The position numbers were made by a program, and so were the translations under genes. The notes under the pieces were generated by a model that was not told where the DNA came from, did no database searches, and saw only the letters and a program-made list of their open reading frames with translations. Shown in pieces: positions 35,114 through 43,714 of a DNA stretch of 64,000 nucleotides (position 1 is its first letter; the number at the start of each line of letters is the position of its first letter). Location of the stretch: NCBI GenBank assembly GCA_044226205.1, contig JBGAHL010000001.1, positions 1-64,000 on the forward strand, given 5' to 3'. The stretch is from M3007 sp044226205. Lineage in GTDB: Bacteria; Bacteroidota; Bacteroidia; Chitinophagales; Saprospiraceae.

Positions 35114-37552
35114 ATGTCAATTTCAGTCCGAATTCTGCTTGCCGCGTATTGCGCCGCGCTTACCTCGTATTTTTCGTACGCCCAAACCGCGCCCCCTGGC
35201 GGCCCCTGGTGCGCATCTGCCAAACCTGTATTGGCAATGGCGCCCGACCCCCGCAGTGATTCAATCGACATTTTGCATACCGACATCAATCTGGTCGCTA
35301 CCGATTTTACCGGGAAAGTCCTCCAGGGTATTGCAGGCATTACATTTAAAGCCAAATTGCAGAATGTCAGCGATTTGCGATTTGATCTGCTCAATATGGC
35401 CATCACGGATGTTTCGTGGGGCGCGCCCGGCCTGATCGGCTGGGATTATGACGGCCAGGTGCTTCGTGTGTATTTCAGCCAGCCTTTAACAGTAGGCGCC
35501 GACTACCCTCCCCTGACCATCCACTACTATGGGCAGCCCGTGCAGGACGCTTCCGGATGGGGCGGTTGGTACTGGCAAGCACCCTATGCCTACAACCTGG
35601 GGGTCGGTTTCGCCGCCGATCCGCACAATTACGGGCGCGTCTGGTTTCCCTGTTTTGATAATTTTGTCGAACGCAGCACTTTCTCCTTCACCATCATCAC
35701 AGCGGCTGACAAACCGGCTTATTGCAACGGCAGCCTGGTTTCGGACTGGCTGCTGAACAATGGCTATCGTCAGCGCGTTTGGGAGATCAATCAGCCCATT
35801 CCATCCTACCTGGCCTGTATGGCAGAGGGCCCTTATGCTTCATTTAAAAGAACTTACAACGGTGAGCAAGGGCCTGTTCCTGTCGAAATCGCCGTGGCGC
35901 CCGCGGATTCAACCAACCTGAAAAATTCGTTTATCCACCTGCCCGACGCGCTCGAATGTTTCGAACACTGGTACGGCCCCTATCGCTGGAACAAAATCGG
36001 CTATTCGATCGTGCCGTTCAACGGCGGGGCCATGGAACATGCCACCAATATTGCCTACCCCAAATTTGCCGTGGATGGCAGCGTCGGCTACGAAACCCTC
36101 ATGGCGCACGAATTCAGCCACCATTGGTGGGGCGACCTGGCCACCTGCCGCACGGCCGAAGACATGTGGCTGAACGAAGGCTGGGCCGTGTATTCCGAGC
36201 AATTGTTTACAGAATGGGTGTACGGCCGGAAAGCATATCTCGATGCCGTCAATGCCAATTTTCTCGATGTTTTACAAAAAACGCACGTCGCCGAAGGCGG
36301 CTACCGCGCGGTTTCCGGCGTTCCGCACGACCTGACCTACGGCCAGCATGTGTACAACAAAGGCGCAGTGGTGGCCCACAACCTGCGCGGCTACATGGGC
36401 GATACCCTGTTCCGTCAGGGACTGCGCACCGTGCTGGATGAGACCGCTTTCGCAGACTGGAGCAGTGCCGACCTGCGCGACCGCCTTGCGGCCGCTACGG
36501 GTGTCGATCTGAATGATTTTTTTGAAGACTGGGTCTTCCAGCCGGGGTTCACACACTTTTCCATCGACTCGATCGCGGTGCAATACTCGCCCATCGACGC
36601 GCCGACCAAGGTTTATCTGTTCGTGCGGCAGAAGCTGCGCGGCGCCACCCATTTTTACAACAATGTGCCGGTTGAATTCACTTTTGTTGGGCCCGACTGG
36701 AGCCGGCAAACGCGGACGGCCGTCCTGTCCGGCGAGTACAGCGTAGCCGAATTTGAATTTTCAGCCTGGGAGCCGACCCCGGCTTTTGTCTGGGTAAATA
36801 CGAACGGCTTGCTCACCTTTGCCCGCTCCGAAAAAGAAAAAGTGGTCAAAACGCTCGGGACATCCAGCTTTACCCCTGCTCGTATGGACCTGAAAATCAA
36901 CGCCATACCTGCCGGCGACTCGGCACTCGTCCGTATCGAGCACCATTGGGTAATGCCCGACACCGACGGAATTGCGAACGCACTCGGCTATCGCCTGACC
37001 AATCGCTACTGGACCGTCGATGGTGATTTTCCGGAGGGGTTCGATGCCCAGGCCAGCGTGTTCTATGATGGGCAAGGTGAAATGGATCAGTTCGACACCG
37101 AACTATTTGCCCAGACCTCGCCCGCCGAAGACAGCATCATCGTGCTGTACCGAACAGAGCCGGGCCAGCCCTGGACCGAGTGGCCGACATACGTCAAAAA
37201 CACCCTCGGATCAGCCAACAACAGCTACGGTTTTCTGCGTATCGACCACGTGCAGCGAGGCGAATACACGATCGCCAAAGGCGCTACGACCGTTCGGGTC
37301 GGCGAGCCATTTCAACGCCCGTTCACTGGTCGGATCAGCCCCAACCCCGCCTCGGGCGAATGCCGGATCGAAGCCGACGCTCCTTTTGACAAAGTATTGA
37401 TTTTCAATTCAAAAGGGCAAAAAATGGGTGAATGGAATTTCGAACCAGCCACGCAACAGCAACTGCTTGTCGATCAATTGCCCAAGGGTCACTACTGGGT
37501 AGTGTTGATGGGAAAAACCGGCAGCGGCGCGCTGGGTTTTGAAAAAATGTAG
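35114..37552 (+). CDS. Secreted M1 family metallo-aminopeptidase with T9SS domain
   Basis: This 812-residue protein has a signal peptide (about 1-24) and an N-terminal beta domain. The catalytic gluzincin domain carries GGAMEH at 304-309 (the GAMEN-type exopeptidase motif with His in the last position) and the zinc motif H332-E333-F-S-H336 with E355 in WLNEGWA. It is expected to cleave N-terminal residues from peptides outside the cell. A beta-rich extension follows from about 490, then a T9SS sorting domain (RISPNPASGECRIEA to ALGFEKM). The stop codon is followed after 13 bases by the MITE-like element. It is a single gene with its own promoter. Confidence 0.9.
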   Translation: MSISVRILLAAYCAALTSYFSYAQTAPPGGPWCASAKPVLAMAPDPRSDSIDILHTDINLVATDFTGKVLQGIAGITFKAKLQNVSDLRFDLLNMAITDVSWGAPGLIGWDYDGQVLRVYFSQPLTVGADYPPLTIHYYGQPVQDASGWGGWYWQAPYAYNLGVGFAADPHNYGRVWFPCFDNFVERSTFSFTIITAADKPAYCNGSLVSDWLLNNGYRQRVWEINQPIPSYLACMAEGPYASFKRTYNGEQGPVPVEIAVAPADSTNLKNSFIHLPDALECFEHWYGPYRWNKIGYSIVPFNGGAMEHATNIAYPKFAVDGSVGYETLMAHEFSHHWWGDLATCRTAEDMWLNEGWAVYSEQLFTEWVYGRKAYLDAVNANFLDVLQKTHVAEGGYRAVSGVPHDLTYGQHVYNKGAVVAHNLRGYMGDTLFRQGLRTVLDETAFADWSSADLRDRLAAATGVDLNDFFEDWVFQPGFTHFSIDSIAVQYSPIDAPTKVYLFVRQKLRGATHFYNNVPVEFTFVGPDWSRQTRTAVLSGEYSVAEFEFSAWEPTPAFVWVNTNGLLTFARSEKEKVVKTLGTSSFTPARMDLKINAIPAGDSALVRIEHHWVMPDTDGIANALGYRLTNRYWTVDGDFPEGFDAQASVFYDGQGEMDQFDTELFAQTSPAEDSIIVLYRTEPGQPWTEWPTYVKNTLGSANNSYGFLRIDHVQRGEYTIAKGATTVRVGEPFQRPFTGRISPNPASGECRIEADAPFDKVLIFNSKGQKMGEWNFEPATQQQLLVDQLPKGHYWVVLMGKTGSGALGFEKM

Positions 37553-37565
37553 GGACGGAAATTAA

Positions 37566-37726
37566 GAGCATGTTCGGGATTTTCTCACCGGGTCAAAAAC
37601 GGTTCTTTTTTCGCCATTTTTTACCTTTTTTCAGTCACAGAACTTCGGCTATGCTCCTTCAAAAACGCCAAAACTGACAAAAAAAGCACTCGTTTTTGCC
37701 TCCGGCAGAAAATCCCGAACATGCTC
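37566..37726 (-). mobile_element. MITE-like element, copy 2 (opposite orientation)
   Basis: The 161-bp element has the same inverted ends as copy 1 at 6193-6353 and, read as reverse complement, differs from it at one base only. It is flanked by TAA at 37563-37565 and 37727-37729, the complement of the TTA duplication of copy 1, as expected for an inverted insertion at the same kind of target. It fills the space between the convergent M1 peptidase and rhomboid genes, and its last base forms part of the rhomboid stop codon. Confidence 0.85.
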
Positions 37727-38511
37727 TAAAACGTCGAGTTCTGATTCCAGAAGGGCGGCGGGAAATGCCGGGCTTGTTCGGCACGCAGCCGGGCTTCTTC
37801 CTCCGCCTCTTCCTGGCGCTGCGCTTTGGTTTTGTCAAAAGTATCGCGCGGCAGGAAAAACTGTTTTTCGGCATCTCGTTCGTCTGCGAAAGGGTCTCGC
37901 TCGCCCTCGTTTTCACCGTCTTCGAGCTGGTCGCGGAAATAATACGACACCGCGATGCCTACCAACCCGCCCAACAAGTGGCTCTCCCAGGAAATGCCTT
38001 CCTGATCGGGCAGCACGCCAAGGAACATACCGCTGTACAAGAGCATCACAATGCCGCCGAGAATGATGGACCGCATGCTGCGGCGAAAGATGCCATTCCA
38101 GAAAATAAAAGCCACCAGACCGTAAATGACGCCGCTGGCCCCGATATGTGAAACCGAGCGGGCAAACATCCAAACCATGGTGCCCGTGAGCAGGTAAATG
38201 GCAAAAAAAGCCTGTTGGGCTACCCTGCGGTAAAAATAGGCCATCATCCAGGTCAGAATCAGCAGGGGAAATGTATTGGAAAAAATGTGGCCCCAACTGC
38301 CGTGAACAAGCGGCCCGGTCACAATTCCGCGCAGCCCGTAGACGCGGCGGGAAATGATGCCGTAATCGGCAGGGTCCCAACCCGCCGCCATTTGCCAAAA
38401 ATGAACGGCCCAGATGGCTACGACAACGATAAAAGGAAACCGCAGGCTTTCCACGAAATGCTTGCGGGTCGCTTCCAGGCTATCGGATTCACTTTCAAAA
38501 TATTGTCTCAC
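37726..38511 (-). CDS. Rhomboid family intramembrane serine protease
   Basis: This 261-residue protein starts with GTG at 38511. Six hydrophobic helices carry the rhomboid catalytic features: HGSWGHIFSNTFPLL (about 70-84), the serine motif G124-A-S126-G and the helix-6 histidine H178 in ESHLLGGLVG. It would cut single-span membrane proteins within the bilayer; the substrate is unknown. A long charged C-terminal tail (about 196-261, rich in E, R and A) lies in the cytoplasm. The TAG stop is formed with the end of the MITE; without the insertion the frame would end at the same codon as TAA. It follows the DUF5683 gene on the same strand by 21 bases and is probably co-transcribed with it. Confidence 0.88.
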   Translation of the reverse strand: MRQYFESESDSLEATRKHFVESLRFPFIVVVAIWAVHFWQMAAGWDPADYGIISRRVYGLRGIVTGPLVHGSWGHIFSNTFPLLILTWMMAYFYRRVAQQAFFAIYLLTGTMVWMFARSVSHIGASGVIYGLVAFIFWNGIFRRSMRSIILGGIVMLLYSGMFLGVLPDQEGISWESHLLGGLVGIAVSYYFRDQLEDGENEGERDPFADERDAEKQFFLPRDTFDKTKAQRQEEAEEEARLRAEQARHFPPPFWNQNSTF

Positions 38512-38532
38512 AGCAAGTTATATTGGTCAATA

Positions 38533-39288
38533 TCAGGGCTGTACAAAAGAGGGCACTGGAACAGGTTTGCGCGCTTTTTTCGGACCGCCAAATTCCAGTT
38601 GAACGCCAACACCAAAAGCAAGTCCCATGCCATAGGTGGTTTGCGCGTTGGGCACGAGTTTCATGCTGAGGTCTTCACTCACATCGAAATGCGACAAATG
38701 CGCGTCCACATAAGCGTCGGTAGCCGTCAGCAAATAAGCCAAACCAAGGATCAGCGAGCTTTGTTCGAGGTAGCGCCGCAAAACGTCGCGGTAATTTTTC
38801 ATGCTGGTGGCATCCACGCCTTCAAAGTCGGGGATGACGTTCGTATTCGGGTCGCCATCCACCAGCCATTTGTAGTTGTCGCGCGCTTCGCGGTAGTTGT
38901 TGGCATTCCTGATTTCCAGCCAGGTCAGCCCGCCAAGGCCTGCGTACACGATGGGGACTTTCCACCATTTGCGGTTGTACATCTGGCCGGTGCCGGGCAA
39001 TACGACCGAAAGCAGGGCGGCTTTTCGCGGGTCGGGGTATTTTTTGGTAAAAAAGCGCCCGACAAAGCCTTGTTTATGGGCTTTTGCAGGCATCGTGGAA
39101 TCGGGCAGCACAATGACTTTTTGTGCCGTATCGGCTTGCGCCACTGCCGGTTGTTGCCGCGCCTGCATTTTGGCAGCCTTTTTTGAGACGGCAGAATCGC
39201 GGGCAGGCAAAGCGGTCGTCGAGTCGGGTTGCTGAGCCCGAAGCGACATCGAAACAAACAGACAAAAAAGGAGGAACAGGGTCCGCAT
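38533..39288 (-). CDS. DUF5683 family secreted protein
   Basis: This 251-residue protein has a signal peptide (MRTLFLLFCLFVSMSLRAQ) and a low-complexity A/T/Q-rich stretch to about residue 75. The DUF5683 core follows: KYPDPRKAALLSVVLPGTGQMYNRKWWKVPIVYAGLGGLTWLEI, with one or two hydrophobic segments, and a C-terminal part (GLAFGVGVQLEFGG). It is found throughout Bacteroidota and thought to be associated with the envelope; no function is established. It is the first gene of a two-gene unit with the rhomboid protease. Confidence 0.82.
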   Translation of the reverse strand: MRTLFLLFCLFVSMSLRAQQPDSTTALPARDSAVSKKAAKMQARQQPAVAQADTAQKVIVLPDSTMPAKAHKQGFVGRFFTKKYPDPRKAALLSVVLPGTGQMYNRKWWKVPIVYAGLGGLTWLEIRNANNYREARDNYKWLVDGDPNTNVIPDFEGVDATSMKNYRDVLRRYLEQSSLILGLAYLLTATDAYVDAHLSHFDVSEDLSMKLVPNAQTTYGMGLAFGVGVQLEFGGPKKARKPVPVPSFVQP

Positions 39289-39292
39289 GAGG

Positions 39293-39300
39293 CAAAAATA
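39293..39300 (-). promoter_or_regulatory. -7 promoter box (TATTTTTG) adjoining the DUF5683 start
   Basis: The minus strand reads TATTTTTG only four bases before the ATG at 39288, so transcription would start at or beside the initiation codon (leaderless mRNA). Confidence 0.4.
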
Positions 39301-39324
39301 ACGTGAAGTAGCACCAGAACGAAA

Positions 39325-39360
39325 GAAACGGGCCCGGCGTTTGCGCGTCGGGCCCGTTTC
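39325..39360 (-). terminator. Rho-independent terminator of the DUF5689 gene
   Basis: A 15-bp stem with one G-U pair (39325-39339 with 39346-39360) has a TTTGCG-type loop; the minus-strand downstream side reads TTTCTTTC. It ends the TonB receptor-DUF5689 unit. Confidence 0.75.
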
Positions 39361-39397
39361 TTAATATTTATTTACAACAATGGCGGTATTCGGCCAG

Positions 39398-40747
39398 TTA
39401 TTGCACTTTAACGTCGTCGAAGCGCCAGGTCGTCGTGTTCGTGGTTTTGTCGCCGACGTATTTGAACGCTACGAAGCCTTTGCCGTTGAAAACCGGAAGG
39501 GCGATGTTGCCGGAAGGAACGAAATCGGTGTAGCCGCTGGTATTGGGCGTCGGCTTGGCGAAACTGAGTTCGGTCCAGGTAGCCGAGGCGAAGTTGGAAC
39601 CGTTGAAGTTGGTCGATACCCAAACCGTAAGGCCGTCGTGTTTGTAGTAGCCCGAAGAACTGGTAAAGGTCAGGGTCTTCTGGGTTTTGAGGTCAAGCGG
39701 AGGCGAGATCAGCCAGGTTTCGTTGATCGGGTCGGGGTTCGTCGTGCCGAAGGCCGTGGCCGAAGCAAATTTGTTGCCCGAGAAGGACGAACCGCGCCAG
39801 TAGCGGGTGCCCTGCACGGCGATGTTTTGCCAGCCTGCCAGGTCGATGTCGACGTTGCTGGACGTAGCGTCAAATTTTTCATCGAGCACGGAGAGGCCCG
39901 GCCCGTTAGGGTCGATCGCGCCGCAACGGAGGCTGTCCATTTTCACGTCGTTCAGATCGCGCATATACAACTGATAGTCACCGTTGTACACGCCCAAAAC
40001 ACCGGTAAAAGTGCCTTTTTTGCCCGGCGTAAGGGCGCCGGCGAAGTCGGCATAACCGCTGGTACGCACCAGGGTCAGCAGGCCGCTGCAATCTTCCAGC
40101 GTGCGGTTCAGGCTGTTCTTCGTGACCGGATCGGCGTAAGTTTTGGCTGTGTCGGCCTTGGTAAATTCCACGTCTTCCAGTTGGATCAGGGTGCTGAGCA
40201 TGTCTTCGTTGAAATCACCGATGCTCACCACTTTGGGCGTGGGCGCGTTGCCCAGCGTGCCTTTTTTAACCGAAGTGCGCACCTGTGCTTCGGTCAGACC
40301 GATGCTGCGTTTCTGACCGTTTTCTTCCACGACGCTGCCGACGAGTTGCGTCAGACCGGCGTAGTCGGTGAGGTACATGCCTTTGCAGTTGATGTAAATC
40401 TGGCGGCCAACGGGGAACTGGTTGTACAGGTAGCCATCGTTGAATTTCACTTCGATACCGCCAGTTGCATCCTGAATGACCAGGGTTTTGTAGTAGTTGC
40501 CCGAACGGTCGTCCATGACCACCACCCCGCCAACCACGAGGCTGTCCGGGATGTAGTCGAAACCTTCGTCAGGAGTGACGTGGAGGGCTTTCAGCGCCTT
40601 GATCGTGATGTTGGGCGTGATGTTGACGACCGAACCTCCCACAGGCGGCTCGTCAAAATCCTGTTTGACGCAAGCGCCGACAGCGAGGCTGAGCAGGGCG
40701 GTAAAGAGCACCGGGGCGAGCCAGATTTTATTGCTTGAAAACATCAT
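39398..40747 (-). CDS. DUF5689 domain lipoprotein with choice-of-anchor J-like domain
   Basis: This 449-residue protein has a signal and probable lipobox at LAVGAC (MMFSSNKIWLAPVLFTALLSLAVGAC). The DUF5689 region (about 40-270) contains KALHVTPDEGFDYIPDSLVVGGVVVMDDRSGNYYKTLVIQD, a beta-barrel-like fold related to nucleic-acid-binding OB folds. The C-terminal 170 residues (FDATSSNVDIDLAGWQNIAVQGTRYWRGSSF) form a jelly-roll choice-of-anchor J-like domain. It is surface-exposed by lipid anchoring. It lies 50 bases downstream of the TonB-dependent receptor gene on the same strand and is probably its partner. Confidence 0.82.
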   Translation of the reverse strand: MMFSSNKIWLAPVLFTALLSLAVGACVKQDFDEPPVGGSVVNITPNITIKALKALHVTPDEGFDYIPDSLVVGGVVVMDDRSGNYYKTLVIQDATGGIEVKFNDGYLYNQFPVGRQIYINCKGMYLTDYAGLTQLVGSVVEENGQKRSIGLTEAQVRTSVKKGTLGNAPTPKVVSIGDFNEDMLSTLIQLEDVEFTKADTAKTYADPVTKNSLNRTLEDCSGLLTLVRTSGYADFAGALTPGKKGTFTGVLGVYNGDYQLYMRDLNDVKMDSLRCGAIDPNGPGLSVLDEKFDATSSNVDIDLAGWQNIAVQGTRYWRGSSFSGNKFASATAFGTTNPDPINETWLISPPLDLKTQKTLTFTSSSGYYKHDGLTVWVSTNFNGSNFASATWTELSFAKPTPNTSGYTDFVPSGNIALPVFNGKGFVAFKYVGDKTTNTTTWRFDDVKVQ

Positions 40748-40797
40748 TGTCGAATGATTTTTTTATTTTTTAAATTGGTTTTCAACAAATTAGAAGA

Positions 40798-43542
40798 TCA
40801 AATGCGCAAGCCGAGACTGATGAAATAGTTGAGTCCGATCGCATAGGTAATCTCGTTGGAGTACAAACGGGTGTCGTTGACGTCCTGAAAGTTGCGAAAA
40901 TAAGCTTCGCGCCCCGACAAAATGATGTCGCGATTGTCCAGAAGGTTGTTTACACCGGCATTGAGGTAAATAAAATACTTCGAACGTACGCGCCACGACT
41001 TTCCGCCGAAGAAATCCAGCGTGTAGGCAGCAGGGGCTTTTGTCTGATCCATGATGAGGTTCCAGGTGCTGGAGCCGGGTGCGATGCCATTGACGACCAA
41101 TTGCGAAGCATAGTCATCGGTGCGGCGCGCGCGGTCAAAGTCATACCATACGTCGTCGATCCAGTTGAAGGTCAGCGTAGCAAACCAGAAACGTTTGCCT
41201 TCGTAGCGAACGGCAGCCGAAGCGGCGGTCTGCGGCGTACGGGCGATCAGGAAGTTTTTCTGGTAAACGATGTAATTCTGGAAAGCCGCCTGGTTGGTGT
41301 TGTCTTCGTAGAAAGAAACCAGCGGGCGGGAGTTGTAGCGGTAGTAGCCCAGGTTGGTCGCGGCGGAGAAAGTCAAAGCAGCGGTTGCCTTCCATTCCAC
41401 GGCGGCTTCGATGCCCGTGTGCAGGTGATCGACCCCGCGGCGAACTTCGGTGCCAAACACATTGGCAACCTGCCCAAACAGGATGAGCGTCTCTGTTTCG
41501 TTACTAAACTGGGTAGCGTAGCCCGTCAGGCGCGCCTTGACGCGCGGTGCGCGCAGGATGTAGCCGCCTTCCACACTTTTGATCTCCGATACTTCCGGGT
41601 CAGCCAGTGCGCTGTTGCGTGTGCGTGGCGACAGAAATACATCGCGGAACTGCGGCGGGCGCGTGCCATAAAAACCGTTGACGTACAGGTAGTTGCGGCC
41701 ATTGGCTTTGTACACGACACCGGCTTTTGCGCCCCAGGTATTGAACGAGAGTTTTTCGGATTCGCCCAGCGAGTTGTTCACGGCACGACCGTTCTGCATG
41801 TAGCCTGTGCGCCAGAATTGCAGGTAATTGAATTCTCCGGCGGCAAAGACCGTGAAACGGGGTAGGCTGATCTGCGCCTGTGCCCAGCCGCCTGCGCGGC
41901 GGATGTTTTCGTCATAATCCCAGCCGAAGCGATCGCCTTCCCGGATGATATGGTTGGGCGTACGAATGTCGTTGTCCTGCAAACCTTCGTCGGCAAAGGT
42001 GTTTTTGTCGACAATGAAATCGCCGCCGAGCAGGTCTTTGGCAATTTTAAAGTTTTTGCCCTCGTACCAGAGGTAATTGCCCCCGCCATTGAGGGTAATG
42101 CGGTCGGTCAAGGTGTGGCGAATGACACCGTTGAAACCCAGTTCGCGGCTGTCTTCACGAAAATCGGCAAGAATGGTGGAAGAGCGGTTGCCCGACACCG
42201 TATTTCCCGACACGCCGTTGGCATTTACCTGTTCGTCGATGCCGTTGGTATTGCCCTGATAAAGATTTACCCAGTCGATCTGACGCAGCGACTCGTCTTC
42301 GCGGAGCATTTGCGCCCAGGCGGCCTGCGAAGCGCTGTCCGGGTAAGTGGAAGGCAGGCGGCGGTAGTAATCGGGGAATGGGTTGTTGTTGTCGAACCAG
42401 TCGAGGCGGGTCTGGCCGCGTTCGCCGGCCTGACCGTAGGCCGTCAGCGTAAGGCCGGTGCGGGTGTCAGGCGTCCAGTCGTAGCGCAGCAAAGCGATCG
42501 GCTGGTGGCTGTGATTGACGCTGGCGTTGCGTTTTTCGCCGTTCCAGTAGCCCCAGTTGGGGTTGTAGCGGGTCGTGCCGGCCAGGTCGTACATTTCCTG
42601 GAAGGTATCGCCGTTGCGGCCGCGCGTACTGGGTGCGCCGAGGAAAGTCAGGTTGAGGCTGTGTTTGTCGCCAAATTTTTTGTCGACCGACAGGAAGTAG
42701 GAATAGCCGTCGAAGAAGGTGCCGTCGTACCAGCCTTCTTCTGCCCAGCGGCGGCTTCCGGAGACCGATACTGCCCAGCCGCCCGGCATGAGGCCGGTGC
42801 TGGCGGTCAGCATAACGCGTTGGTTGTAAGCGCGATTGCTGATGGCGTAGGTAGCGCGGATTTGTTTGCGCTGAACGCTGGCACGGGTGTCGATACGTGT
42901 GGCGCCGCCTACTTCTGAAAAAGCAAAATCCGCGGCATCCAGGCCGATCACCGTTTCGCGCTGGCGCAACACGTCGTTGAGGCCGCCGAACTCGCCGAAG
43001 AAGGCGATGCCGGTTTCCGGGTCGTTGATGCTTACGCCGTTGAGAAAGAGGGGGAAATGTTCGGATTCATAGCCGCGTTCGCGAAAACGGAAAAAGCCCC
43101 AACCGAAATTGGAAATGCTTTGGAACACGTCGCGGCTGGCATGCAGGAGGTTGGCGACTTCGCCGGCGCCCTCGGTTTCCGCCTCCGCTTCGTCGAGGGT
43201 GACGGTAGGAATTTCGACGGTCTGGTTGGCCGGATCGCGGCGCAGCGAGATGTCCACCGTTTTTTCCTCTCCTGATTTAAGTTCGAGATTTTGTTCGGAC
43301 GGAAGGTATCCGCTGGCGCTTACGACCAGTTGAAGGGCGCCTGAGGGCGCATTTTCAATACGGAATTTACCTTCGGCATCGGTGGCGGCAAAAAGGCCGG
43401 TTTGGGCGAGAACGACCGATACATTGGCGATCGGTCGGGCGTCTTCGGCGTCGGTAACACGACCGATGACTGTACCTTTTTGCGCCGACAGGGGCAGAGC
43501 CAGCAGCAACAGCAAGCCAGCCGTTAAGTAGTGTCGAATCAT
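40798..43542 (-). CDS. TonB-dependent outer membrane receptor
   Basis: This 914-residue protein, in order, has a signal peptide (about 1-20), a carboxypeptidase-regulatory-like beta domain (GTVIGRVTDAEDARPIANVSVVLAQTG, about 22-105), a plug domain (about 120-240) and a 22-stranded barrel ending FISLGLRI with a terminal aromatic/hydrophobic pattern. It imports a substrate using TonB energy. The downstream DUF5689 lipoprotein and the divergent secreted endonuclease/exonuclease/phosphatase-family gene suggest a phosphodiester or nucleic-acid-derived substrate; that is inference from gene order only. Confidence 0.9.
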   Translation of the reverse strand: MIRHYLTAGLLLLLALPLSAQKGTVIGRVTDAEDARPIANVSVVLAQTGLFAATDAEGKFRIENAPSGALQLVVSASGYLPSEQNLELKSGEEKTVDISLRRDPANQTVEIPTVTLDEAEAETEGAGEVANLLHASRDVFQSISNFGWGFFRFRERGYESEHFPLFLNGVSINDPETGIAFFGEFGGLNDVLRQRETVIGLDAADFAFSEVGGATRIDTRASVQRKQIRATYAISNRAYNQRVMLTASTGLMPGGWAVSVSGSRRWAEEGWYDGTFFDGYSYFLSVDKKFGDKHSLNLTFLGAPSTRGRNGDTFQEMYDLAGTTRYNPNWGYWNGEKRNASVNHSHQPIALLRYDWTPDTRTGLTLTAYGQAGERGQTRLDWFDNNNPFPDYYRRLPSTYPDSASQAAWAQMLREDESLRQIDWVNLYQGNTNGIDEQVNANGVSGNTVSGNRSSTILADFREDSRELGFNGVIRHTLTDRITLNGGGNYLWYEGKNFKIAKDLLGGDFIVDKNTFADEGLQDNDIRTPNHIIREGDRFGWDYDENIRRAGGWAQAQISLPRFTVFAAGEFNYLQFWRTGYMQNGRAVNNSLGESEKLSFNTWGAKAGVVYKANGRNYLYVNGFYGTRPPQFRDVFLSPRTRNSALADPEVSEIKSVEGGYILRAPRVKARLTGYATQFSNETETLILFGQVANVFGTEVRRGVDHLHTGIEAAVEWKATAALTFSAATNLGYYRYNSRPLVSFYEDNTNQAAFQNYIVYQKNFLIARTPQTAASAAVRYEGKRFWFATLTFNWIDDVWYDFDRARRTDDYASQLVVNGIAPGSSTWNLIMDQTKAPAAYTLDFFGGKSWRVRSKYFIYLNAGVNNLLDNRDIILSGREAYFRNFQDVNDTRLYSNEITYAIGLNYFISLGLRI

Positions 43543-43601
43543 TTACAGTGAAATGCGCAGGGTTGAGATGTGACAAAAAAACCGGAGGGAGAAAGGGGCC
43601 A

Positions 43602-43609
43602 CAAAAGTA
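43602..43609 (-). promoter_or_regulatory. -7 promoter box (TACTTTTG) of the TonB receptor gene
   Basis: The minus strand reads TACTTTTG, 59 bases before the ATG at 43542. Confidence 0.5.
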
Positions 43610-43714
43610 GTTAATGCGCGCGGCAAGCCATCGCGATTCTCCCTGTTAATTTATTGCAAAGCGGGGCGGACTTTGGGGCAAATGCGTTCCTTTGCCGCCG
43701 AAATTTTTAGATTT

